Below are positions 33,164-39,176 of a DNA stretch of 39,176 nucleotides, piece by piece. Source of the DNA: Fictibacillus nanhaiensis (lineage in GTDB: Bacteria > Bacillota > Bacilli > Bacillales > Fictibacillaceae). The notes under the pieces were generated by a model. The model did not search any database. It was not told where the DNA came from and saw only the letters and a list, made by a program, of their open reading frames with translations. The first letter of the stretch is position 1. The number at the start of each line of letters is the position of its first letter. Position numbers and translations under genes: made by a program. The stretch is taken from positions 1 to 39,176 of the forward strand of contig JAFHKR010000031.1 of NCBI GenBank assembly GCA_017052515.1, in the 5' to 3' direction.

Positions 33164-34477
33164 CTATTGACTGCTAGTTTCTGTTTGAATTTCCACACTG
33201 GCTTCCTGAACTGTACCTGTCAGTTCAACATCCCCTGGATTTTTCCAATCTATCTTCACTTTATGTGTTCCTTGATCGAGTGCACTCACATCTACAATTC
33301 CTTGCAGATCTGACTTTTTAAGAGAGTTAAGCACACTCTTCTTTCCTCTTACTGTTACATCGACAACGCCATCTGCTGGATCTAATATCGTTGCTTGTTT
33401 GTCAGCGTCACTTCCGAGCAGTGTCAATGGAACATCACTAAACGTTCTTGTCGTCTCTTGGTCAACTGCTGGTTCTGCTTCTGTTTCAATATCTGCTTCT
33501 GTTTCGGCGTCCGTACCCGTTTTTTCTACATTAACATCAACGGTTACTTCTTTTAGTGAAACGCTGTCGATCCCATCTGGTATAGGAACATCAACGCTTA
33601 GTGTTGTATCTTTTTTGATCTCACTTAAATCTATCGTAATCTCTTTAAAAGAATCGATCTTATTCAACGAAGTTGTTGTACCCGTTAATGTAATCTCGCT
33701 AGGATTTGATGTGATGGATTGAAGAGAAAGTCCCTCATCTAATTTCCCTTCTGTTTCGATAGAGATCGGTACCGTTTTCTTAGGTTTCTCAATGGGTACG
33801 GATACTTCAGCTACGCCTGGGTTGATCTGAACATCGATTAAATCTCCTTGTTGATTGTATGCACGCAGAGGAACTTTTGTTTGAATCTCTTCGTCTGCAT
33901 CCGTAACATCAACAAACCCTGTGATGAATGAGATCTGATCGACCATCCCTTCAGCACCTGTTACATCAACCGTTCTTGGTGAGAACTCAACTTCACCTGT
34001 CGTGTAGCCTTCAGGCATTTTTCTTTTGTTCTTTAAGTCCACGTTTACATTCATCTTTTTTGTTACTTTGTTATGAAGGATAACATCCACATAATCAGGA
34101 TTAATCTTTGCTTTAACACCTTCAGGCAGACCTTGGACTTGTACTTTTACCCGTTTGTTCCCAGGTTTCATGTTGGTTAGATCAATATAAACTTCGAATT
34201 CCTTATCCACTTTTGTCGCTTTTGTAATCAAACGGCTGGATCCAGTTAATGTTAGATCAACCGATGATGGCATATCAGTAAGTACATATTGATTGTCGTC
34301 AAAGTAAGGTTTGATCTGTACGTTTTCGATCGTCTCACTTTCGGTATACATTTTAGAGAATATCGAATTGTTTGCTGCTTCTTCCTGCGTCTCCATCGTT
34401 ACGATCGTATACATCATAAGGGCTAGGAGGAAAGCAATAATTTTTACAAACCATGAACTACTAAGGAGTTTGTCCAT
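33164..34477 (-). CDS. cdaR: CdaA regulatory protein CdaR (YbbR domains)
   Basis: CdaR is a membrane-anchored extracytoplasmic protein that modulates the diadenylate cyclase CdaA. The 437-residue protein has one N-terminal transmembrane helix (about 10-27, FVKIIAFLLALMMYTIV) and then four successive YbbR domains of about 80-90 residues, with the recurring pattern of a proline-rich strand such as PxxVxLTG. An acidic insertion rich in Thr/Glu (about 330-350) lies before the last domain. The start was set at 34477, with GGAGGGG 8 nt upstream; this overlaps cdaA by 17 bp, as in related genomes. Confidence 0.95.
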   Translation of the reverse strand: MDKLLSSSWFVKIIAFLLALMMYTIVTMETQEEAANNSIFSKMYTESETIENVQIKPYFDDNQYVLTDMPSSVDLTLTGSSRLITKATKVDKEFEVYIDLTNMKPGNKRVKVQVQGLPEGVKAKINPDYVDVILHNKVTKKMNVNVDLKNKRKMPEGYTTGEVEFSPRTVDVTGAEGMVDQISFITGFVDVTDADEEIQTKVPLRAYNQQGDLIDVQINPGVAEVSVPIEKPKKTVPISIETEGKLDEGLSLQSITSNPSEITLTGTTTSLNKIDSFKEITIDLSEIKKDTTLSVDVPIPDGIDSVSLKEVTVDVNVEKTGTDAETEADIETEAEPAVDQETTRTFSDVPLTLLGSDADKQATILDPADGVVDVTVRGKKSVLNSLKKSDLQGIVDVSALDQGTHKVKIDWKNPGDVELTGTVQEASVEIQTETSSQ

Positions 34478-35294
34478 TTTTCTTTCCCCTCCAATTCCAG
34501 CGAGTTGAGGAAGTGGACTTGTTGGCAATAATCAATTCTGCGTTTAACAAATTTCTTAAAGACTCTTCGTCCAGGTTACGATAGATTTCTCCGTTCTTCG
34601 TAAGAGAGATCGTACCTGTTTCCTCAGAAACGATAACCGTTATAGCATCTGTTACTTCACTGATCCCTAATGCAGCTCTATGTCTTGTTCCAAGTTCTTT
34701 TGAAACAAACGGACTTTCTGTTAAGGGTAGATAGCAACCTGCTGCATAGATCTGACTTTGTTTAATGATGACAGCTCCATCATGTAAAGGCGTGTTTGGC
34801 ACAAAAATATTCGTCAATAACTCAGAAGATAGATGCGCTTTAATGGGTATCCCCGTTTCCACGTATTCACTCAATCCTGTTTCACGTTCGATTGACATGA
34901 TTGCTCCTATACGTCGCTTTGACATATAGTTCGTCGATTTACAGATCGCAGCAATGGCTTTTTCTGTCTCTTCTTCCTCAGGCAGTCCTGTACGAGAAAA
35001 GAACTTTCCACGCCCAAGCTGCTCTAGTGCCCGTCTTAATTCTGGTTGGAAAATAATGATGATGGCAAGAAGACCATATGTAATCACTTTGTCCATCAGC
35101 CATGACATCGTTCTAAGATCGAACGAACTACTTAGGAACCATACCACGATGATTACGGTTATCCCTTTTAACAATTGAACAGCTTTCGTTCCACGGATCA
35201 GCATGATTAGCTTATAGATCACATACGTCACTAATAAGATATCTATAATCTGTGTAATGTAATTGAATATATTAAAATCTGCGATTGGTAACAT
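34461..35294 (-). CDS. cdaA: Diadenylate cyclase CdaA (c-di-AMP synthase)
   Basis: CdaA makes c-di-AMP from two ATP; the nucleotide controls potassium and osmolyte homeostasis and is essential in many Firmicutes. The 277-residue protein has three N-terminal transmembrane helices (within 10-85) and a DAC domain with the motifs D172-G-A174 (PLHDGAVI) and R204-H-R206 (GTRHRAALG). The start has TTGGGAGGG upstream. It opens the cdaA-cdaR-glmM operon. Confidence 0.97.
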   Translation of the reverse strand: MLPIADFNIFNYITQIIDILLVTYVIYKLIMLIRGTKAVQLLKGITVIIVVWFLSSSFDLRTMSWLMDKVITYGLLAIIIIFQPELRRALEQLGRGKFFSRTGLPEEEETEKAIAAICKSTNYMSKRRIGAIMSIERETGLSEYVETGIPIKAHLSSELLTNIFVPNTPLHDGAVIIKQSQIYAAGCYLPLTESPFVSKELGTRHRAALGISEVTDAITVIVSEETGTISLTKNGEIYRNLDEESLRNLLNAELIIANKSTSSTRWNWRGKKNGQTP

Positions 35295-35412
35295 AAATTC
35301 CCTCCCAACCCGGTTTGTTTTCCAAGTCGAAGTATTTAGTGGTTATAAACGTTATTAAAGTCCTTAAAAAAGTTATATTTTCTATACACTCTAAAATATT
35401 TTTAACCTACTT

Positions 35413-35441
35413 ATTATAGCATACCTCAATGTAAAGAAAAC
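35413..35441 (-). promoter_or_regulatory. Candidate promoter of the cdaA operon
   Basis: Extended -10 TGCTATAAT on the minus strand (perfect TATAAT at 35418-35413) with a poor -35 17 bp upstream. About 120 bp before the cdaA start. Confidence 0.5.
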
Positions 35442-35475
35442 TTGGCATGACCTACACATGTTTTACTCATGATGG

Positions 35476-36168
35476 TTAGATGATGTTTTTGGTATAGTGA
35501 ATTTGACCAAGAAAAAAAGCCGTATGGAAACGGCTTTCCTTATGAGTATCAATCATGGCTTCATCATTTGTACTAACTAAAGATTTCAACTTATACCATA
35601 CCCATTCGACCACTTGACCAATTTCCTGACTGTGGCCCGTTACTTCCCCAGCCGAAGCAAGATATTTATCGCCTTTTATGACCGTAACGTCACCTTCGAC
35701 TCGGCCCTCTATTCTGACGTCTGCGTTCTCTACAACTAAATCGCCTTTAATCGTTTCGCCCGCAGGAACGACGACGACTCCCTCAGATTTATCAATTTGA
35801 AGGTTACCTTCCCCTTTTACAACGGCGAGGTCTTGTTGATTATAGCTCGTGAACACAGATGCTGCCATAAAGAACACAAAGATCGCTGCAGCCGTTAGAG
35901 CAGGATGGCTCTTCATCCAGCGCATCCACTTTACTTGCTGCTTCTCTTTAGGTAATTTTGCCATCACAGCCTCTGTAAAGCCCTCTGGCGCCTTCATATG
36001 AGTTTGTAACTGCAATTCTTTCAATGTAACCGTCAGCAGCTCAAATTCTTCTCTGCACGTCTCACAATCTTTTAGATGATCGTGAAAGTTTTGTTCTTCT
36101 TCTTTTGTCGCATCACCATCAAGTACTCTATTCATTAATTCATCATATAAGGATGCTTCACAATGCAT
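35476..36168 (-). CDS. rsiW: Anti-sigma-W factor RsiW
   Basis: RsiW holds SigW inactive until it is cut by PrsW and RasP under envelope stress. The 230-residue protein has a zinc anti-sigma domain at the N-terminus (FHDHLKDCETCREEF, the HxxxCxxC motif at about 29-40), a transmembrane helix (about 85-105, LTAAAIFVFFMAASVF), and an extracytoplasmic domain of short beta repeats (VVVPAGETIKGDLVVEN, RIEGRVEGDVTVI) like those of bactofilins. The start at 36168 has GAGGTGAT upstream. Oddity: the last 18 or so codons run through a terminator hairpin (35511-35537), so the C-terminal extension may come from a late frameshift. Confidence 0.92.
   Translation of the reverse strand: MHCEASLYDELMNRVLDGDATKEEEQNFHDHLKDCETCREEFELLTVTLKELQLQTHMKAPEGFTEAVMAKLPKEKQQVKWMRWMKSHPALTAAAIFVFFMAASVFTSYNQQDLAVVKGEGNLQIDKSEGVVVVPAGETIKGDLVVENADVRIEGRVEGDVTVIKGDKYLASAGEVTGHSQEIGQVVEWVWYKLKSLVSTNDEAMIDTHKESRFHTAFFLGQIHYTKNII
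35511..35537 (-). terminator. Terminator hairpin inside the 3' end of rsiW
   Basis: AAAGCCGT/ACGGCTTT stem with loop TTCCAT and then TTTTC on the minus strand. It lies 33 nt before the annotated stop, within the reading frame. Confidence 0.8.
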
Positions 36169-36173
36169 TTTTA

Positions 36174-36749
36174 TCACCTCGTTTTTACAACCATTTGAAA
36201 TACCTTCTTCAACGCTTCCCGACCTCGATGTATACGAGTTTTTACTGTTGGAACAGGTATGTCCATAATCTTGCTGATTTCTTCTAATGAGAGATCTTCA
36301 ACGTATTTTAAAAGAATTGCTGTCCTGTATTTTTCAGGAAGCTTCATGATTTCTGCCTGGAGTTCATTCCACTCTTCATTCTCTGTAACCACTTCTTCAG
36401 GTAAAGGCTCTTCACTAGATAGCTGACTATACATCGTAGCACCATCTGTTCCTGGTACTTCTGCATCCAGATAATAATCTGGCTTCTTCTTCCTTAACCT
36501 GTCGATACATAGATTTGTAGCGATCCGAAAAATCCAGGTTGAAAACTTATATTCACTGTTGTACTTACCTATATTACGGTAAGCTCTCAAAAAAGTTTCT
36601 TGTGCTAAATCTTCTGCTTCATGTCCATTGCCGACCATCCGGAAACAATGCCGGTATATTTTATCTTTAAACAGGTCCACAATGCCTTCAAACGCTTCTT
36701 GGTCCCCTTTTTTTACTTGGGTCACCATATTCGCTATTAAGGCGTCCAT
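36174..36749 (-). CDS. sigW: ECF sigma factor SigW
   Basis: SigW directs the antibiosis and envelope-stress regulon. The 191-residue protein has region 2 (FRMVGNGHEAEDLAQETFLR, FSTWIFRIATNLCIDRLRK) and region 4 (LPEKYRTAILLKYVEDLSLE, EISKIMDIPVPTVKTRIHRG). The wording is close to B. subtilis SigW (187 residues). Its own promoter, TGAAAC-N16-CGTA, is present 30 bp upstream, so the operon is autoregulated. rsiW follows with its start just after the stop. The neighbourhood, next to cdaA-glmS and rocF, matches the conserved sigW region. Confidence 0.96.
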   Translation of the reverse strand: MDALIANMVTQVKKGDQEAFEGIVDLFKDKIYRHCFRMVGNGHEAEDLAQETFLRAYRNIGKYNSEYKFSTWIFRIATNLCIDRLRKKKPDYYLDAEVPGTDGATMYSQLSSEEPLPEEVVTENEEWNELQAEIMKLPEKYRTAILLKYVEDLSLEEISKIMDIPVPTVKTRIHRGREALKKVFQMVVKTR

Positions 36750-36775
36750 TATTTTATCACCACTCGGATTTTATT

Positions 36776-36801
36776 TACGTACCAGCATTCCATAAGTTTC
36801 A
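36776..36801 (-). promoter_or_regulatory. SigW-dependent autoregulatory promoter
   Basis: Minus strand TGAAAC (36801-36796), 16-bp spacer, CGTA (36779-36776): an exact match to the SigW consensus, 27 bp before the sigW start. Confidence 0.9.
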
Positions 36802-36948
36802 AATCTTTTCATATTTTTTATTTTATCATGTTGCAGAATTTGACGAAATAAAAAGGTATTTTTTTCTAAATAATGTGTTTTAAATAAATCAGACCTGGGA
36901 ATATTAAGCATATAAAATATTATGCTGAGGCAGAAAGGGGTAGTTTGT

Positions 36949-37119
36949 ATGCATAGAGATTTATTAATCGAACAGATCGAACACTCCAGACAGCAAATGA
37001 ATGAACTCTCAAAACACCTTCCACTAATCGCACAAGAAGTAGTTGAACTCTCACAAGAGATTGATCACCTGCTTAACCAATATCAACGTATAAATGAAAA
37101 AGAACAGTTGCATCTATAA
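36949..37119 (+). CDS. Spo0E-family aspartyl-phosphate phosphatase
   Basis: Small Spo0E-type proteins remove phosphate from Spo0A and so delay sporulation. The 56-residue product folds as a two-helix hairpin: a first helix with LLIEQIEHSRQQMNEL and a second with the signature VVELSQEIDHLLNQYQ (family SxxLDxLI; here the Leu is Ile and the final Ile is Leu). Length matches YnzD and YisI of B. subtilis (about 56 residues). The start at 36949 has AAAGGGG 8 nt upstream; the frame is open further upstream. It is divergent from sigW. The hairpin at its 3' end is a terminator. Confidence 0.85.
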   Translation: MHRDLLIEQIEHSRQQMNELSKHLPLIAQEVVELSQEIDHLLNQYQRINEKEQLHL

Positions 37120-37140
37120 AGAGGCAACTGTTTTTATTTT
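37103..37140 (+). terminator. Terminator of the Spo0E-like gene
   Basis: AACAGTTGC/GCAACTGTT stem overlapping the last codons, followed by TTTATTTTG. Confidence 0.8.
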
Positions 37141-37151
37141 GTCTTCTTCTA

Positions 37152-38051
37152 TTATAATAGTTTCTCTCCAAATAAAGAACCCATTAATGCTACGGCAACC
37201 GTTGCTGTTTTGTTCTTTTCATCTAAGATCGGATTAACTTCTACGAATTCCGCTGAAGTAATGATTTCTGCCTCAGCAAGCATTTCCATCGCTAAGTGAC
37301 TCTCTCTATAGCTGATTCCTCCAAGTACCGGAGTTCCAACACCAGGTGCATCATGTGGATCAAGTCCATCTAGATCTAGACTCAAGTGAACACCATCTGT
37401 GTGTGCTAAGTATTCAATCGTCTCTTCCATAACTTTCGCCATCCCTAGACGATCAACTTCATGCATCGTGTATACTTTAATCCCTTTTTCTTTGATCAGC
37501 TCACGTTCTCCCTCATCTAAAGAACGCGCTCCGATAATCACAATATTTTCTGGTTTGATCTTTGGAGTGTAGTCGCTTATGTTTGTAAGCCTTTCATGAC
37601 CGATCCCAATACTTACAGCAAGAGGCATCCCATGAATGTTTCCGCTTGGAGATGTATCCGCTGTATTCAGGTCTCCATGCGCATCATACCAAATGACACC
37701 TAAATTCTCATAGTGCTTAGAAACCCCAGCTAGTGTTCCAATCGCGATACTATGGTCTCCGCCTAATACAAGTGGAAACTTCTTATTCGAGATTACAGTT
37801 GATACTGTTTGTGAGAGCTTTTCACTCGCTTCAATGACACCTTTTAAATTTTTTAGATTACCTTCGTTTTCTATACTTTGTTTTTCTGGACGAGCAATAT
37901 CTATATCACCAAAATCTTCTACACGATAATCCAGGTTTTCAAGGCGTTCAACAACCCCGGCATATCGAATCGCACTCGGCCCCATATCCACACCGCGGCG
38001 CATTTGTCCTAAATCCATCGGTACACCGATTACTGTAATATCTTTTAACAT
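37152..38051 (-). CDS. rocF: Arginase
   Basis: RocF hydrolyses arginine to ornithine and urea, the first step of arginine catabolism. The 299-residue protein (B. subtilis 296) has the Mn-binding arginase motifs: GGDHS with H100, DAHGDLN with D123, H125 and D127, and the [14 protein letters not shown] segment carrying the later Asp ligands. The frame is open to 38270, but the ATG at 38051 has AAGGGAGG upstream and matches the family start. A SigA-type promoter (TTGAAC-N18-TACAAT) and a CcpA-type cre palindrome lie upstream; no RocR-type enhancer was recognised. Adjacent to sigW as in related genomes. Confidence 0.96.
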   Translation of the reverse strand: MLKDITVIGVPMDLGQMRRGVDMGPSAIRYAGVVERLENLDYRVEDFGDIDIARPEKQSIENEGNLKNLKGVIEASEKLSQTVSTVISNKKFPLVLGGDHSIAIGTLAGVSKHYENLGVIWYDAHGDLNTADTSPSGNIHGMPLAVSIGIGHERLTNISDYTPKIKPENIVIIGARSLDEGERELIKEKGIKVYTMHEVDRLGMAKVMEETIEYLAHTDGVHLSLDLDGLDPHDAPGVGTPVLGGISYRESHLAMEMLAEAEIITSAEFVEVNPILDEKNKTATVAVALMGSLFGEKLL

Positions 38052-38099
38052 TTTTCTTCCTCCCTTATGAAAAACACAAAAACTTGAAAATCTATCTCT

Positions 38100-38129
38100 A
38101 TTGTAGCTGTAAGGGATTTCATGGTTCAA
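38100..38129 (-). promoter_or_regulatory. SigA-type promoter of rocF
   Basis: Minus strand TTGAAC (38129-38124), 18-bp spacer, TACAAT (38105-38100), about 49 bp before the start codon. Confidence 0.7.
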
Positions 38130-38160
38130 CTGGACAAAATCTTGCATAGATATACCAAAA

Positions 38161-38174
38161 AGAAAGCGCTTTCT
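38161..38174. promoter_or_regulatory. Catabolite-responsive element (cre) upstream of rocF
   Basis: AGAAAGCGCTTTCT, a perfect 14-bp palindrome with the CcpA core (A..CG..T). It is centred about 40 bp upstream of the -35 box, a position more typical of CcpA activation than repression. Confidence 0.6.
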
Positions 38175-38215
38175 GTTATTAGATACATATTTATGAGGTT
38201 TTGGATAAAAAGCCG

Positions 38216-38248
38216 ACAAAAAGAAGATGACTTCGAGCCATCTTCTTT
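38216..38248 (-). terminator. Terminator-like hairpin without an evident upstream gene
   Basis: AAAGAAGATG/CATCTTCTTT stem with a 9-nt loop and a following T-run on the minus strand. The stretch preceding it holds a short open tail (FKKNTYISNDKLKPIAAH then stop) without a start, perhaps the remnant of a gene. Confidence 0.6.
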
Positions 38249-38351
38249 CCTTTTGCTTAATGAGCAGCAATTGGTTTTAACTTGTCATTACTGATATAAG
38301 TGTTTTTTTTGAAGACACCGTTTTATGAGTTGAAAATTAGAGAGCTAAAAC

Positions 38352-38510
38352 AAATACCAACTCGGGTATTTGTGATGCTAATTCTAGAAGTATCAGCAAT
38401 AATTCTAGATATTTCTTAGATAATACGGCGAATTTGGTCTATAATCCAGCGAGTTTTGCTCTTATATCGGCGAGTCGGCATAATTGGACAATTTTAATGA
38501 GCGACATACC
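38352..38510. repeat. Dispersed ~158-bp non-coding element, copy B
   Basis: Same order as the copy at 17560: palindrome AAATACC...GGTATTT, then TTCTAGA-like spacer, then three 21-bp units (38421-38441, 38442-38462, 38463-38483) with GGCGAATTT/AGCGAGTTT/GGCGAGTC cores, then a tail ending CATACC. It occupies the gene-free region between rocF and the tRNAs. Confidence 0.7.
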
Positions 38511-38545
38511 TTAACCTTACTTCGTATTAAAGTATTTTAAACAAC

Positions 38546-38572
38546 AAAAAAACTTCAGGCATCGCCTGAAGT
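38546..38572 (-). terminator. Terminator of the tRNA cluster
   Basis: ACTTCAGGC/GCCTGAAGT stem with a 3-nt loop followed by seven T on the minus strand, 17 nt after the tRNA-Ala gene. Confidence 0.92.
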
Positions 38573-38588
38573 AAAATAATTATGTATA

Positions 38589-38664
38589 TGGTGGAGCTTA
38601 GCGGGATCGAACCGCTGACCTCCTGCGTGCAAGGCAGGCGCTCTCCCAGCTGAGCTAAAGCCCC
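38589..38664 (-). tRNA. tRNA-Ala (TGC)
   Basis: 76 nt including encoded CCA. Acceptor GGGGCTT/AAGCTCC, D-arm TAGCTCAGCTGGGAGAGC, anticodon TGC in CTTGCACG, T-arm GGTTCGATCC. Last gene of the cluster. Confidence 0.97.
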
Positions 38665-38675
38665 GAAGAAATAAA

Positions 38676-38749
38676 TGGAGCGGGTGATGAGAATCGAACT
38701 CACGACCAGAGCTTGGAAGGCTCTTGTTTTACCACTAAACTACACCCGC
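38676..38749 (-). tRNA. tRNA-Gly (TCC)
   Basis: 74 nt with encoded CCA. Acceptor GCGGGTG/CACCCGC, anticodon TCC in CTTCCAAG, T-loop GTTCGATTC. Confidence 0.97.
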
Positions 38750-38794
38750 ATATTCTATTAGTATCGTCTAACTTTTGTATCGTTAAACATAAGA

Positions 38795-38879
38795 TGGTGG
38801 AGGGGGACGGATTCGAACCGCCGAACCCGGAGGGAGCGGATTTACAGTCCGCCGCGTTTAGCCACTTCGCTACCCCTCC
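38795..38879 (-). tRNA. tRNA-Tyr (GTA)
   Basis: 85 nt with a long variable arm and encoded CCA. Acceptor GGAGGGG/CCCCTCC, anticodon GTA in CTGTAAAT, T-loop GTTCGAATC. Confidence 0.97.
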
Positions 38880-38950
38880 ACATAAAAAAAGAGAGTTACT
38901 CTTCAAGCACTTCTATGTGCTCTGCGTCTACTTATCATAGAAAGTAAACA

Positions 38951-39026
<76 letters not shown>

Positions 39027-39037
39027 AAGCAAAAAAA

Positions 39038-39113
39038 TGGTGGAGGATGACGGGTTCGAACCGCCGACCCCCTGCTTGTAAGGCAGGTGCTCTCCCAGCT
39101 GAGCTAATCCTCC
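39038..39113 (-). tRNA. tRNA-Val (TAC)
   Basis: 76 nt with encoded CCA. Acceptor GGAGGAT/ATCCTCC, anticodon TAC in CTTACAAG, T-loop GTTCGAACC. Confidence 0.97.
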
Positions 39114-39130
39114 AAAGTATTTATAAGAAA

Positions 39131-39176
39131 TGGTGACCCGTACGGGATTCGAACCCGTGTTACCGCCGTGAAAGGG
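39131..39176 (-). tRNA. tRNA-Glu (TTC), cut by the window end
   Basis: The 3' two-thirds of a tRNA with anticodon TTC in CTTTCACG, T-loop GTTCGAATC and encoded CCA. The 5' part lies beyond the window. Confidence 0.9.

Noticed and set aside
36841-36847. TGACGAA Spo0A box upstream of the Spo0E-like gene, and TTCGACA boxes at about 1493, 13910, 17691 and 19440
   Set aside because: Seven-base matches are expected several times by chance in 39 kb, and they are not placed consistently relative to promoters.
38137-38155. Sigma-54 (SigL) promoter for rocF, TTGGTAT...ATGCA
   Set aside because: The distance between GG and GC is nine bases instead of the strict ten, and no RocR-type enhancer site was seen.

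Overview
The window comes from a low-G+C, spore-forming Firmicute of the Bacillaceae, probably Fictibacillus or a close relative. The genus is inferred from gene style, not from a search. Supporting content: a glmS ribozyme before glmS, the cdaA-cdaR-glmM cluster, the ECF pairs sigX-rsiX and sigW-rsiW, a Spo0E-type phosphatase, a YjcZ-type sporulation peptide, and a tRNA cluster (Glu-Val-Thr-Tyr-Gly-Ala).

Layout. 1-56: start of a truncated ORF, possibly an insertion-sequence gene. 154-4286: a minus-strand block with a D,D-carboxypeptidase, a CorA-type transporter, a small unknown protein, a Nudix hydrolase and an unrecognised propeller-like protein. 4511-6248: a two-gene plus-strand unit made of an HTH-TPR (RRNPP-type) regulator and a secreted precursor carrying nine identical FDHTPGPKA units. 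6272-8171: L,D-transpeptidase, 3-methyladenine glycosylase, signal peptidase I and a VOC protein. 8284-11136: LtaS-type enzyme and a phosphoesterase. 11191-13797: operon of an SDR, a divergent QueA-like protein and two VOC proteins. 13959-17335: UvsE, an NlpC/P60 protein without its catalytic residues, and sigX-rsiX. 17778-19358: a GNAT-TetR operon with its likely operator. 19939-22347: bifunctional PBP. 22378-28999: membrane hydrolase, frameshifted DinB gene, YjcZ peptide, orphan peptide-type permeases with a lipoprotein, a stress flavoprotein and an ABC exporter. 29523-36749: glmS, glmM, cdaR, cdaA, rsiW, sigW. 36949-38051: Spo0E-like protein and arginase. 38589-39176: six tRNAs.

Most of the window is envelope and core-metabolism biology: peptidoglycan enzymes (D,D-carboxypeptidase, L,D-transpeptidase, PBP, GlmS and GlmM making the UDP-GlcNAc precursor), c-di-AMP synthesis by CdaA with its regulator CdaR, and two envelope-stress ECF loci, each with an exact autoregulatory promoter.

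The most novel part is the regulator-pheromone unit at 4511-6248. Nine peptide copies are identical in amino acids but differ by synonymous changes, while the linkers between them vary. This looks like a quorum-sensing cassette that delivers many signal peptides per precursor. Other items of interest are the degenerate NlpC/P60 protein, two kinds of non-coding repeat (a ~158-bp element present twice, and a ~129-bp folded element), nested dyads at the ABC exporter promoter, and a QueA paralogue in an unusual operon.
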